Shown piece after piece: positions 35,033 to 43,811 of a DNA stretch of 64,000 nucleotides (position 1 is the first letter of the stretch; each line of letters begins with the position of its first letter). The notes beneath the pieces are model-generated. The model saw only the letters and a program-made list of their open reading frames with translations, made no database searches and had not been told where the DNA came from. The stretch comes from Streptomyces sp. MBT65. GTDB lineage: Bacteria > Actinomycetota > Actinomycetes > Streptomycetales > Streptomycetaceae. The DNA lies in the NCBI RefSeq assembly GCF_016612545.1, contig NZ_JAENRY010000006.1, positions 33,234-97,233 on the forward strand, written 5' to 3'. A program made the translations under genes and the position numbers.

Positions 35033-35214
35033 AGGGCGTCGCCTTCGCCCGCCAGGTCGAGGGGGGCGATGGAGGCAAGCTTGCGCGCGGCGTCGAGGGT
35101 CATCTGACGTCGTACGGCGCGCACGATGTAGTCGTTCAGGGACGCGGCGCCGGCGGCGGCGTCGCGCAGTTGTTTGTCCATGGCGTCGGGGATGCGCAGG
35201 GTGATGGCAGTCAT
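35029..35214 (-). CDS. ribbon-helix-helix antitoxin
   Basis: A 61-residue protein. MTAITLRIPDAMDKQLRDAA is the beta-strand and first helix of an Arc/CopG-type ribbon-helix-helix, and SLNDYIVRAVRRQM the second helix; the C-terminal tail LDLAGEGDAL would wrap the toxin. It immediately precedes and overlaps the MazF-like toxin gene, so the two form a type II module, autoregulated through the RHH domain. The module lies beside transposon debris, consistent with past mobility or stabilisation. Confidence 0.78.
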   Translation of the reverse strand: MTAITLRIPDAMDKQLRDAAAGAASLNDYIVRAVRRQMTLDAARKLASIAPLDLAGEGDAL

Positions 35215-35322
35215 GACACCAATTCTAGTGGCAAGGGTGCCGTCATGTGCAGCGTTGTTCGACTTCCGGGGTGGGAGACGCTGTGCACCGGGCTGAGCCG
35301 GGCTTCTGGTCGCAGATGAGGT

Positions 35323-35356
35323 GCGAGGGCCGGTTCACGGATGGACCGGCCCTCGC
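35323..35356 (-). terminator. stem-loop terminator after the chitinase
   Basis: GCGAGGGCCGGT (35323-35334) pairs perfectly with ACCGGCCCTCGC (35345-35356) around a 10-nt loop. It lies 24 bp downstream of the chitinase stop on the minus strand. Confidence 0.82.
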
Positions 35357-35380
35357 GTCAGGTGGGCCCGAGGGTGAGCG

Positions 35381-36523
35381 TCAGCAGTAGAGGTTGCCGC
35401 CGGGGCTTACGCCGAGGATGGAGGTGAAGCGGTTGTAGGCGTCGACGCGGCTCTGGACCTGTGCGGGGTTGCGGCCGTCGCATTCCAGGGAGCCGTTGAT
35501 GGAGCGGATGGTCTGGCCGAAGCCGGCGCCGTTGACCATGGCGTTGTGCGGCGTCATCGTGCCCGGCCCTGACTGGGTGTTCCAGTACCACAGGCCGGTC
35601 TTCCAGGCGACGGCCGAGTCGTTCTGCACCAGCCAGGGGTTGTTGAGCAGGTCGATGCCCAACGCGTCGCCCGCGGCCTTGTAGTTGAAGTTCCAGGACA
35701 GCTGGATGGGACCGCGGCCGTAGTAGGCGGCCTGGCCGGCCGGGCAGCCGTACGACTGGCTCCAGTCGCAGTACGTCGGGTAGTTGGCGGTGTTCTGCTC
35801 GACGACGTAGACCAGTCCGCCGGTCTCGTGGTTGACGTTGGCGAGGAAGGCGGCGGCCTCCTGCTTCCTGACCGTGTCGGAGCCGGTCTTGGCGAAGCCG
35901 GGGTAGGCGGACAGGGCGGCGGTCAGGCCCTGGTAGGTGTAGAAGCCGTTCCGGCTCGGGAACATCTGGTTGAACTGGGCCTCGCTGACGACGAATCCGG
36001 AGGGGGTGGTGCCGCCGCCGCTCGCGGGGGCGCTCCACTTCTGGTTGGCGCCGCCGGAGCAGGTCCAGATCTGGAGCCGGGTGCCGTTGGCGGAGTTGTT
36101 GCCCGTGACGTCCAGGCACTTGTTGGCCTGCGGGTTGACGATGTCGTTCGCCGAGCTGACGGCCCACTTCTGAGCGGCCGAGCCGTTGCAGTCGTAGAGC
36201 TGGACCGTCGTACCGTCCGCCGTGCCACCGGAGGTCACGTCCAGACACTTGCCGAGCGCGCGCAGTGTTCCGTCACCGGGGTTGGACCAGGTCTGGGCGC
36301 TGGTGCCGTTGCAGTCGTAGAGCTGTACGGCGGTCCCGTTGGCGGAGTTCGCCCCGGCGACGTCGACGCACTTGCCGGCCAGACCGGTGATCCGGCCGTC
36401 CGCCGCACGGGCGGGGGAGATGGCGAACAGGGCGGACAGGGCCGCGGCGAGCAACATGACGAGGGTCAGTCTGCTCAGGGTCGTGAGTCTGCGGAGATGT
36501 GGTGTCAAGTGGGGGGTGACCAT
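35381..36523 (-). CDS. secreted GH19 chitinase with N-terminal ricin-B lectin (CBM13) domain
   Basis: A 380-residue exported enzyme. The Sec signal contains LTLVMLLAAALSALFAISPA with cleavage near ARAAD. Residues about 42-165 are a ricin-B/CBM13 trefoil with three repeats (GKCVDVAGANSANGT, GKCLDVTSGGTADGT, NKCLDVTGNNSANGT, each followed by QxW). After a Gly-Thr linker the GH19 domain starts FVVSEAQFNQMFPSRNGFYT; the catalytic region is NVNHETGGLVYVVE and YYGRGPIQLSWNFNY. It would hydrolyse chitin outside the cell. AGGAG lies about 9 nt before ATG. It follows the lectin-RlpA gene by 93 bp, probably in one operon. Confidence 0.92.
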   Translation of the reverse strand: MVTPHLTPHLRRLTTLSRLTLVMLLAAALSALFAISPARAADGRITGLAGKCVDVAGANSANGTAVQLYDCNGTSAQTWSNPGDGTLRALGKCLDVTSGGTADGTTVQLYDCNGSAAQKWAVSSANDIVNPQANKCLDVTGNNSANGTRLQIWTCSGGANQKWSAPASGGGTTPSGFVVSEAQFNQMFPSRNGFYTYQGLTAALSAYPGFAKTGSDTVRKQEAAAFLANVNHETGGLVYVVEQNTANYPTYCDWSQSYGCPAGQAAYYGRGPIQLSWNFNYKAAGDALGIDLLNNPWLVQNDSAVAWKTGLWYWNTQSGPGTMTPHNAMVNGAGFGQTIRSINGSLECDGRNPAQVQSRVDAYNRFTSILGVSPGGNLYC

Positions 36524-36616
36524 GGGGCTTTGCTCCTGTGTTGGGAGGTGGACGGGGGGATCGGCTGGCGTCGGCGTCGCCGTGCGAGACGGATGGGCCC
36601 GCGCGGGCCGCAGTCG

Positions 36617-37441
36617 TCAGCCCAGAACCGTCTGGGTGACGACGATGTGTCCGGCGTCCGGGTCGAGGACGCCTCCGAGGCGGCTGAAGGCGCCGTCGGT
36701 CAGATCAAGGCACTTCGGTTCCTGCGGGGTCTGGGCGAACGTCCCGCGGTCGTTGATCCGTACGGTCAGGGAGCGGCCGTTGGCGACATTGGTGACCTGG
36801 ACCCGTGTACCGAAGGGGAGTTGGGGCTGGCGTGAGAGCGACGTGGCCGCGGTGTCCGCGTTGTTGTCGAAGACCTCGCCGCTGGCCGTGAGGGCGCCGG
36901 CGGGCTGGGGGCCGTAGTGCGTGGCCCAGCACTGCTCGCCGTTCCCGGGCTGGGGCGCGGGGGCGTGCCACTTCTGGTTGGCACCGCCGGAGCAGGTCCA
37001 GATCTGGATGCGCGCCCCGTTCGCGGAGGAGTTGTCGGAGACGTCGAGGCATTTGTTCGCGGCCGGGTTGACGATGTCGTTCGCGGACGTGACGGTCCAG
37101 CGCTGGTTCGCGCCGCCGGTGCAGGTCCACAACTGGACCTTGGCGCCGTCGGCGGTCGAATTGCCGGTGACGTCAAGGCATTTGCCCAGGGCGCGGACGG
37201 TGCTGTCCGTGCCGACCGTCCACTGCTGGGCGCCGGTGCCGTTGCAGTCGTAGAGCTGAACCGGTGTGCCGTCGGCGGAGTTGGCTCCGGCGACGTCGAG
37301 GCACTTGCCGGCGAGGCCGGTGATGGAGCCGGTCGCCGCTGTTGCCGGCACCGCTGTGAGGAGACCGGTCAGCAGGGTCAGCAGGGCGAGGACGGGGGTG
37401 CCGCGTAACGCGATGCGGGGGAGCGGGGAACGGGCGGTCAT
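36617..37441 (-). CDS. secreted ricin-B lectin plus RlpA/expansin-like double-psi beta-barrel protein
   Basis: A 274-residue exported protein. A Sec signal (ALLTLLTGLLTAVPATAA) precedes a CBM13 trefoil with three repeats (GKCLDVAGANSADGT, GKCLDVTGNSTADGA, NKCLDVSDNSSANGA). The C-terminal domain, residues about 170-274, is a double-psi beta-barrel: ATHYGPQPAGALTASGEVFD, LPFGTRVQVTNVANGRSLTV and INDRGTF. This is the fold of RlpA and of expansin-like proteins, which loosen or bind wall polysaccharides without necessarily cleaving them. Its lectin domain closely resembles that of the chitinase downstream. It likely helps chitin or wall degradation; catalysis is unproven. Confidence 0.85.
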   Translation of the reverse strand: MTARSPLPRIALRGTPVLALLTLLTGLLTAVPATAATGSITGLAGKCLDVAGANSADGTPVQLYDCNGTGAQQWTVGTDSTVRALGKCLDVTGNSTADGAKVQLWTCTGGANQRWTVTSANDIVNPAANKCLDVSDNSSANGARIQIWTCSGGANQKWHAPAPQPGNGEQCWATHYGPQPAGALTASGEVFDNNADTAATSLSRQPQLPFGTRVQVTNVANGRSLTVRINDRGTFAQTPQEPKCLDLTDGAFSRLGGVLDPDAGHIVVTQTVLG

Positions 37442-37567
37442 GGGGGAGTGGGGCCCTTTCGAGCGGTTCGGCGCATGGGGACGGTTCGGTGCGGCGTGGA
37501 CGTTCGGCGCACGGGGAAGAGGGCGCAGGGTTCAACTGGGCGCGATCCGAAGGGAATTGACCACTCG

Positions 37568-37596
37568 AAAGTAAAAGTCTAGACCAATTTGGTCAA
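37568..37596 (-). promoter_or_regulatory. promoter with DasR-like site for the chitinase operon
   Basis: On the minus strand TTGACC (37596-37591), a 17-bp spacer and TACTTT (37573-37568) form a good promoter. The spacer contains TTGGTCTAGAC, matching most of the DasR/chitinase-box consensus TGGTCTAGACCA. DasR represses chitin-utilisation genes in Streptomyces until glucosamine-6-phosphate rises. Confidence 0.65.
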
Positions 37597-37904
37597 GGTG
37601 TGTGCATGACAGCATTTGCCGGCGCCGTTGTCATGACGTTCATGGTGTTCGTGACAGGCGTCATGAAGAGTCGTGACGGATGGCACCGGCGGTGGGGCCG
37701 GCCGGCGTCAGGACTCCGAGCGTCACCATGCGCCAGTTCATGGCCGCGCACCGGCATCAGGAGCACGACGAAGGAGAGCCGACACCGCAACACGCTTGGA
37801 TTCGGCGGAAGTTGATGGTCCTGGGCGGAGATCTGGCGATCGTCGCAACCGTGGCGAGCGCATCGTCCGCCGTCGCGCCGTCCGGTCGCGTCCGGCGCGG
37901 CGGT

Positions 37905-38270
37905 CTCCGTTCCGGCGTCTCGTACTGCCCACGCCGATGGGCCGGCACGTGGTCGGCACCCACACCCTGCGGCTGGTGGACCGCTCCTGCCGTGGCCCCT
38001 GGATGACATCTGCGGCGGGCCGGCACTTCCAGAGTTCCGGCCTGCTGTCCGCCGGGCATGTGGCCGCAGGCCGGTGATCCTCTACTCGCACGGCCATGGA
38101 GAGCGCCGCAGCTCCCTCCTGTCCTCGGCGAGGACCCGGCCGCTCATCGCTCTGTGGTCGTCACCATCGACCACACCTACGACGCCGGACGGGCGGAGCT
38201 GGGCTGGGCGGGCAGGCGGGGCGCACCCGCTCTTCCCGCTGTGCTGCGGGACATCAAGGACGGTCCAGTG
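37905..38270 (+). pseudogene. decayed PAF-acetylhydrolase-like alpha/beta hydrolase
   Basis: Shifting plus-strand frames read LPTPMGRHVVGTHTLRLVDR, PVILYSHGHGERRSS, VLGEDPAAHRSVVVTIDHTY and LRDIKDGPVSA. In order these match the N-terminal half of Streptomyces alpha/beta hydrolases related to platelet-activating-factor acetylhydrolase, including the oxyanion-hole segment (YSHGHG). The nucleophile elbow GxSxG and everything beyond are missing; the end abuts the recQ stop. The 300 bp before it (37605-37904) hold no gene I can support. Confidence 0.6.
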
Positions 38271-40076
38271 TCAGCGCGGTGCATCGGGCATCGCGACGAG
38301 CAACTGCTTGTCCGTCACCACGGCCAGCGACAGGGTGCGATAGCCGACGGACTCGAACAGGATGGTGATCTTGCCGTCGCCCTCGCTCATGACCTCGCCC
38401 TGGCCCCACTGGTCATGTCGTACGCGGACGCCGGGGAGGTAGGCATGCTCGTCCGTTGCGGGGTGTGCGATCGTCTCCGCCGGTCGGACGGCACCCGCTG
38501 AGGCGTCCGCTCGCGTGCCGACCCGGTTCCACCAGCGCTGCCGTGCCGCCGCTTTGTGCGGTTGTCCGGCCGCGCCGGACCGCTCGCGCCGTACCCCGCG
38601 CGCAGGTCTGGCCGCCGGGCCCGCGCAGTTGTCGCACGCCCCGCACGGGACGCGGGCGGAGTCGCCGAAGTACCCGAGCAGGAACTGGCGGCGGCAGCCG
38701 GTCGTCTCGGCGTATCCGCGCATCATGTCGACGCGGGACTGTTCGAGCTTGCGGTGCGTGGCGTGGATGGCGAGGGCGCTCCGCACGGCGGCGTCGACCT
38801 CGTCATCCGGGGCGTCGGCGGCGGCGCCGGTCGCGCTGACGAAGCGGCTGCCGTCCCGTCCGGTGCGGACGGCTCCGGTCTCCTCCAGCAGGTTCAGTAC
38901 GGCGGAGAGTGCTGTCGCGCTGAGTTCGCAGTCGGCCCGGAGCCGGGTCGCGCTCACGGCGCCCGCGTCGCCGCGCAGGCGCTCGGCGACGCGGCGCAGG
39001 GCGTCGGCGTCGGGCGCGCCGGCGGCGAAGAAGCGTTGCATTCCCAGATCCTGGGTGCGGTAGGCGAGGATCGCCCTGGCCGGTGCCCCGTCGCGGCCCG
39101 CCCGGCCGATCTCCTGGTAGTAGGCGTCGAGCGAGCCGGGGACGGACGTGTGCAGCACGAACCGTACGTCCGCCTTGTCGATGCCCATCCCGAACGCCGA
39201 GGTCGCCACGATCACGTCGAGTTCACCGGAGCTGAACCGGTCCTGGGTCTGCTGACGTTCGGATGCGGACAGGCCCGCGTGGTAGCTCGCGGCGGCCAGT
39301 CCGAGGTCGCTCAGCTGCGCGGCGTAGCTCTCCGCCGCCTTCCGCGTCCCCGCGTACAGGATTCCCGGCTTCTCCTCGACGGCCGCCCGCTCCACGACGA
39401 ACCGCTCCTTGGCGGCCGCGTCCTGGAAGGCAGACACGTCGAGGTGGATGTTGGGACGGTCGAAGCCGGCCACTATCTCCACCGGGTCGTTCATACCGAG
39501 TCGTTCGGCGATGTCCCGCCGCACCGGGGCCGCCGCGTTCGCGGTCAGAGCGAGCACCGGCGGGTTGCCGAGCCGCTCGCGCGCATGGCGCAGACGCAGG
39601 TAGTCCGGCCGGAAGTCGTGCCCCCAGGACGACACGCAGTGTGCCTCGTCCACCACCAGCAGCCGGGGGCGTACGGCAGCGAGCCGGTCCGTGACGTCCG
39701 TCTTGGCGAGCTGCTCGGGAGCGAGGAAGACCACGTCGACCGAGGAGGCGCTGATGCGCGTCCATGCCGTGTCGTTGTCGCTTCGACGCTGCGCGGAGTT
39801 GATGGCGGCGGTGCGCAGCACACCCGATGAGAGCAGGCTCTGCATCTGGTCCCGCTGAAGCGCGATCAGCGGCGATACGACCACGACGGGACCGTCGAGC
39901 AACACGGCGGGCACTTGGTACACGGCGGACTTGCCCGCGCCGGTCGGCATGACGGCGAGCACGTCACGCCCCTTCAACACGGCCTTCATCGCACTCAGTT
40001 GGGCCGGACGCAGCTGCTGCCAGCCGAAGACCCGACGGGCGGTGCCGCGCAGCCGACGGGAGGTGAGTGTGAGCAT
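38271..40076 (-). CDS. recQ: RecQ-family ATP-dependent DNA helicase
   Basis: A 601-residue superfamily 2 helicase. Motif I is MPTGAGKS (about residues 43-50), motif II VVDEAHC, motif III ALTANAA, motif V DVIVATSAFGMGIDKADVRF and motif VI YYQEIGRAGRDG. A RecQ zinc-binding region follows, with CRRQFLLGYFG and CGACDNC. The C-terminal tail (YLPGVRVRHDQWGQGEVMSE) is a small SH3-like module seen in actinobacterial RecQ and UvrD-type proteins. It unwinds DNA 3'-5' in recombination and replication repair. It stands alone, beside a decayed hydrolase gene. Confidence 0.93.
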   Translation of the reverse strand: MLTLTSRRLRGTARRVFGWQQLRPAQLSAMKAVLKGRDVLAVMPTGAGKSAVYQVPAVLLDGPVVVVSPLIALQRDQMQSLLSSGVLRTAAINSAQRRSDNDTAWTRISASSVDVVFLAPEQLAKTDVTDRLAAVRPRLLVVDEAHCVSSWGHDFRPDYLRLRHARERLGNPPVLALTANAAAPVRRDIAERLGMNDPVEIVAGFDRPNIHLDVSAFQDAAAKERFVVERAAVEEKPGILYAGTRKAAESYAAQLSDLGLAAASYHAGLSASERQQTQDRFSSGELDVIVATSAFGMGIDKADVRFVLHTSVPGSLDAYYQEIGRAGRDGAPARAILAYRTQDLGMQRFFAAGAPDADALRRVAERLRGDAGAVSATRLRADCELSATALSAVLNLLEETGAVRTGRDGSRFVSATGAAADAPDDEVDAAVRSALAIHATHRKLEQSRVDMMRGYAETTGCRRQFLLGYFGDSARVPCGACDNCAGPAARPARGVRRERSGAAGQPHKAAARQRWWNRVGTRADASAGAVRPAETIAHPATDEHAYLPGVRVRHDQWGQGEVMSEGDGKITILFESVGYRTLSLAVVTDKQLLVAMPDAPR

Positions 40077-40315
40077 CGTTCTCCTCGAAGAAGGGGCGTC
40101 CGACCGCCGTGTGTCTGGCGGCTACCCCGGTTCGCCGGGATATCGCCTCACGCGATCAGGTCACCCCCCTCGAGATCCCCACGGCGCGCTCGCAGCGCCC
40201 ACTGCCCGCACGTCGATGCGAGTCGAACGCGTTGGCGTCGTGGTGGCCCCGTCGGGTGAAAGTGCCGGCTCGGGCCCGACGGGGCCGTGGGTGGGGCGGT
40301 CGTCGCGTCGCGCGG

Positions 40316-42616
40316 TCAGTCGATCGTCAGCGTCGTCCTGCCCGTCGTGAGTGAGCTGTTGCCCACGTAGATGTCGATGTCACCCGTCTCGAGCTCGAAC
40401 TGTCCGCCGGTGTCGTGCGTCCAGAAGCCGAGGTCCTCGGCGGCGAGGCGGAAGCGGACGGTGGTGCTCCTGCCCGGGGCGAGGCTCACCCTGCGGAAGC
40501 CGCGCAGTCTGCGTACCGGTTGGACGATGCTCGCCACCGGATCGTGGAGATAGAGCTGGACGACCTCGTCGCCCGCGCGCTCGCCGGTGTTGCGCACGGT
40601 GACCTTCACCTCGACGGTGTCGCCCTTGCGCAGGGCGCGGGAGGAGATCCGCCGGGCGCTCAGGACGGGGTCGCCGATGGCGAACGTGGTGTAGCTCAGG
40701 CCGTGTCCGAAGGGGAACTGCGGTCCGTCGGGCAGGTCCAGGTACTTCGAGGTGTATTTGTTGTCGGCGTCGTAGGGGCGGCCGGTGTTCTCGTGGTTGT
40801 AGTAGATCGGGACCTGCCCGACGATGCGGGGAAAGCTCACCGGGAGCTTGCCGCCCGGGTTGACGGTGCCGAACAGCACGTCCGCGACGGCGTTGCCCGC
40901 CTCCATACCGGGGTGCCATGCCTCCAGGACGGCGGGGGCCGAGTCCAGCCAGCCGCCGATGGTGAGGGGGCGTCCGTTGACCAGGACGACGACGAACGGC
41001 TTGCCCGTGGCGGCGATCGCGGTGATCAGGTCCTCCTGCGCCCCGGGCAGGGTGATGTCGCTGCGCGAGCTGGCCTCGCCGCTCATGGCCGTGGGCTCGC
41101 CGACCACGACGACGGTGATGTCGGCCGACCGGGCCGCCGCTGCCGCGTCCTTGATTCCCGAGGTGTCCGTGCCGTCCGCGTTCACCCCCAGGACGGAGGT
41201 GACCTCGGCCTGGGGGACGGCCGCCTTGATGCCCGCCAGCACGGTGACCGCGGGGAAGGTCCCCGCCCCGGGACCGGCCCAAGTCCCTTGCAGATCGGTG
41301 GAGTTCGCGAACGGGCCGACCACGGCGATGGAGCCGACTCCCGGCCGCAGGGGTAAGGCGGCCTTGTCGTTCTTCAGCAGCACCATGGACCGCGAGGCAG
41401 TCGCCCGCGCCGCGGCACGGGCCTGCCGCGTCGGCTCCGTGACCGCCGCGCCCTCGTCGACGTAGGGGTTGTCGAAGAGCCCGAGTCGGAACTTCAGACG
41501 CAGGATCCGGGAGACCGCGTCGTCCAGCCGGCGGGCCGTTATCCGGCCGCTCTTGAGCAGCTGTCTGCCGTGGTCGGCGAGGTTGGTGCTGACCATCTCC
41601 ATGTCCACGCCCGCGTTCAGGGCGAGTCGGCCCGCATCGGCCCCGTCGGCGGCGAAGCCGTGGAGGATCAGCTCCTGGATGCCGGTGTAGTCGCTGACCA
41701 CGAACCCGTCGAAGCCCCACTCGTCCTTGAGGATGTCGGTCAGCGTGTGCCGGTTGCCGTGGGCGGGGACGCCGCTGACGGTGTTGAAGGAGGCCATGAC
41801 GGTGGCCACCCCGGCGTCCACGGCCGCCTTGAAGGGCGGGAGGTAGTGGTTGCGCAGGTGGGCCTCGGACGTGTCCACGGTGTTGTAGTCACGGCCGCCC
41901 TCCGCGCCTCCGTAGGCGACGAAGTGCTTGGCGCAGGCCGCGAGCCGGTCGTCGGCGTCCAGGCGGGTGCCGTCGCCCTGGTAGCCGCGGGTCTTGGCCG
42001 CCGCGAACACCGACGCGAGGTAGGGATCCTCGCCGTTGCCCTCAGCGATACGGCCCCAACGCGGCTCGTGGGTGACGTCCATCATCGGGGCGAACGTCCA
42101 GCGCACCCCGTTGGAGCGCGCCTCCGCGGCCGCGAACTCGGCGTCCGTGTGGGGCACCGCCGGGTCGAAGCTGGATGCCTGGGCGAGCGGGATGGGGAAC
42201 GTCGTCCAGAAGCCGTGGATGACGTCCAGGCCGAACAGCAGCGGGACGCCCAGCCGCGATTCCTCTACGGCGAGGCGCTGAAGATCGTTGGTGTGCTTCG
42301 CCCCGTAGATGTTGAACACGGACCCGAGTCGGCCCGTTCGGGCGGCCTTCTCCGCTTCTGCCGTCTGCCCGCCGCCGGGACCGGAGTCGCCCGTCCAGGA
42401 CATCTGCTGCAACTGCCCCAGCTTCTCCTCGACGTTCATCCGGCCCAACAGGGCCTTGATCCTCGTCTCGTACGGACCGGCCTTGTACGGACCGGACTCG
42501 CGCTGTGCCTTCGCGACCGAACCGGGCTCCTCGGCCCGTGCGGTTCCCGTGGCGGCTGCTGCGGCGACCGTACCGCCGAGTGCCGTGATGACCGTGCGCC
42601 TGCGTACCTCACCCAT
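40316..42616 (-). CDS. Tat-exported GH3 beta-glucosidase
   Basis: A 766-residue glycoside hydrolase family 3 enzyme. RRRTVITALGGTVAAAAA is a Tat signal with cleavage near ARA-EE. The TIM-barrel domain covers about 50-400, with the nucleophile Asp in FVVSDYTGIQEL and the substrate segment LFGLDVIHGF. The alpha/beta sandwich (about 430-630) and C-terminal fibronectin-III-like domain (VKVTVRNTGERAGDEVVQLY) complete a BglX-type architecture. It would release terminal glucose or xylose from beta-linked oligosaccharides outside the cell. A clear promoter lies 61-90 bp upstream of ATG. Confidence 0.93.
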   Translation of the reverse strand: MGEVRRRTVITALGGTVAAAAATGTARAEEPGSVAKAQRESGPYKAGPYETRIKALLGRMNVEEKLGQLQQMSWTGDSGPGGGQTAEAEKAARTGRLGSVFNIYGAKHTNDLQRLAVEESRLGVPLLFGLDVIHGFWTTFPIPLAQASSFDPAVPHTDAEFAAAEARSNGVRWTFAPMMDVTHEPRWGRIAEGNGEDPYLASVFAAAKTRGYQGDGTRLDADDRLAACAKHFVAYGGAEGGRDYNTVDTSEAHLRNHYLPPFKAAVDAGVATVMASFNTVSGVPAHGNRHTLTDILKDEWGFDGFVVSDYTGIQELILHGFAADGADAGRLALNAGVDMEMVSTNLADHGRQLLKSGRITARRLDDAVSRILRLKFRLGLFDNPYVDEGAAVTEPTRQARAAARATASRSMVLLKNDKAALPLRPGVGSIAVVGPFANSTDLQGTWAGPGAGTFPAVTVLAGIKAAVPQAEVTSVLGVNADGTDTSGIKDAAAAARSADITVVVVGEPTAMSGEASSRSDITLPGAQEDLITAIAATGKPFVVVLVNGRPLTIGGWLDSAPAVLEAWHPGMEAGNAVADVLFGTVNPGGKLPVSFPRIVGQVPIYYNHENTGRPYDADNKYTSKYLDLPDGPQFPFGHGLSYTTFAIGDPVLSARRISSRALRKGDTVEVKVTVRNTGERAGDEVVQLYLHDPVASIVQPVRRLRGFRRVSLAPGRSTTVRFRLAAEDLGFWTHDTGGQFELETGDIDIYVGNSSLTTGRTTLTID

Positions 42617-42676
42617 GCCTTCACCTTCGAACAGGAGGGGCGGATCCTGGGCCTGCCGCCGTGAAACAGGTGCAGC

Positions 42677-42705
42677 AGGTTACGAATTGGTTGCGTGCAT
42701 GTCAA
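42677..42705 (-). promoter_or_regulatory. promoter of the GH3 gene
   Basis: On the minus strand TTGACA (42705-42700), a 17-bp spacer and TAACCT (42682-42677) form a near-consensus housekeeping promoter. Sequence 42706-43043 between it and the DinB gene contains no supported gene. Confidence 0.68.
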
Positions 42706-43043
42706 TTACCCTGAAATGTGCCGTCCAATGGTGCCGACGTCGTGAGCTGGGACCCATGCGCACCAGTTCCGGTCGCATGGCACAACTCCGGCCCCCGTCA
42801 AGGGACTCGGCGGCAGCGCTCGGCGTGGTGCGGGGAGTGGAAGGCCGCGAGCCGTTCGCCGACGCTGACGGCATTGCCGGAGGAGCAGCCGTCGGCGTCG
42901 TCAGAGGTGGTCTCACGTGGCAAACTTCGCGAGCCCCCGCCGCAGGTCAGGGCCGCGGCCATGGCCGCGCCTCGGCCGCCGGTCGCTGCGGACCACGTAC
43001 GGGATCTTGAGGCCACGCACAGCCCATGGCAGGCTCATGCCGC

Positions 43044-43649
43044 ATGATCGACGATTTCGCGAAGGACACCCTGCACGGGAGACTGCGGCGGGACCGCGAG
43101 GCGCTGCTCTGGAAACTCGACGGCTTGTCCGAGTACGACGCCCGCCGGCCTTTGACGGCGACCGGGACCAACCTCCTGGGCCTGGTCAAACACGTGGCCA
43201 TCGTCGAGGCCAGGTACTTCGGCGAGGTCTTCGACCGCCCTTCCCCGGAACCGCTGCCCCGGTGGCAGGACTCCGACGGCAGCGATCTGTGGGCCACCGG
43301 GGACGAGACCCGCGATCAGATCATCGGGTTCTACCGGCGCACATGGCATCACTCGGACGCGACGATCGACGAGCTTCCCCTCGGCGCCCCCGGCCACGTG
43401 CCGTGGTGGCCGGAGCCTTATGCCGACACGAACCTGTTCGCCATCCTGGTCCACGTCCTCGGCGAGTCCAACCGCCATGCCGGACACGCCGACATCCTGC
43501 GCGAAGGCCTCGACGGCCGGACCGGGATGCGCCCCGAACACGAGAAGCAGATCGACGAGGAAGCCCGCGCGGCCTACTGCGCGAAGATCGAGCAGGCCGC
43601 CAGGTCGGCCGCACCGATCACGGCCCAGAGGGTGCCTCACGTGACGTGA
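43044..43649 (+). CDS. DinB-family protein (DUF664 type)
   Basis: A 201-residue four-helix-bundle protein. Typical features are LVKHVAIVEARYFGEVF, WWPEPYADTNLFAILVHVLG and SNRHAGHADILREGLDG, which supply the histidines that bind a metal in the DinB/YfiT superfamily. Actinobacterial members include thiol-dependent enzymes, often mycothiol-linked, but this subgroup has no defined reaction. ATG 43044 (MIDDFAKD) is preferred; an ATG six codons upstream is possible. It appears to be a single-gene unit. Confidence 0.88.
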   Translation: MIDDFAKDTLHGRLRRDREALLWKLDGLSEYDARRPLTATGTNLLGLVKHVAIVEARYFGEVFDRPSPEPLPRWQDSDGSDLWATGDETRDQIIGFYRRTWHHSDATIDELPLGAPGHVPWWPEPYADTNLFAILVHVLGESNRHAGHADILREGLDGRTGMRPEHEKQIDEEARAAYCAKIEQAARSAAPITAQRVPHVT

Positions 43650-43811
43650 CGTCCGTGCGGCACGATGCCGGTCGTGGGTGCTGGTCCGTCGAAGCGGCTG
43701 GTTCCCGATGAACTCCGGTAGCCGGCCGCTGTGTTGCTGCCGTCGTTCGCTGTTCTTCCGCACGGTGGTGGGACCGCTACGGGCGAGGAGCGGGCCGTGA
43801 CTTGGTGCAGG

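Noticed and set aside
16159..37441. RIP gene and ricin-B lectin genes as parts of a two-chain ricin-like toxin
   Set aside because: They are about 19 kb apart, on opposite strands, and the lectin domains are fused to chitinase and RlpA-like modules; CBM13 is common in Streptomyces.
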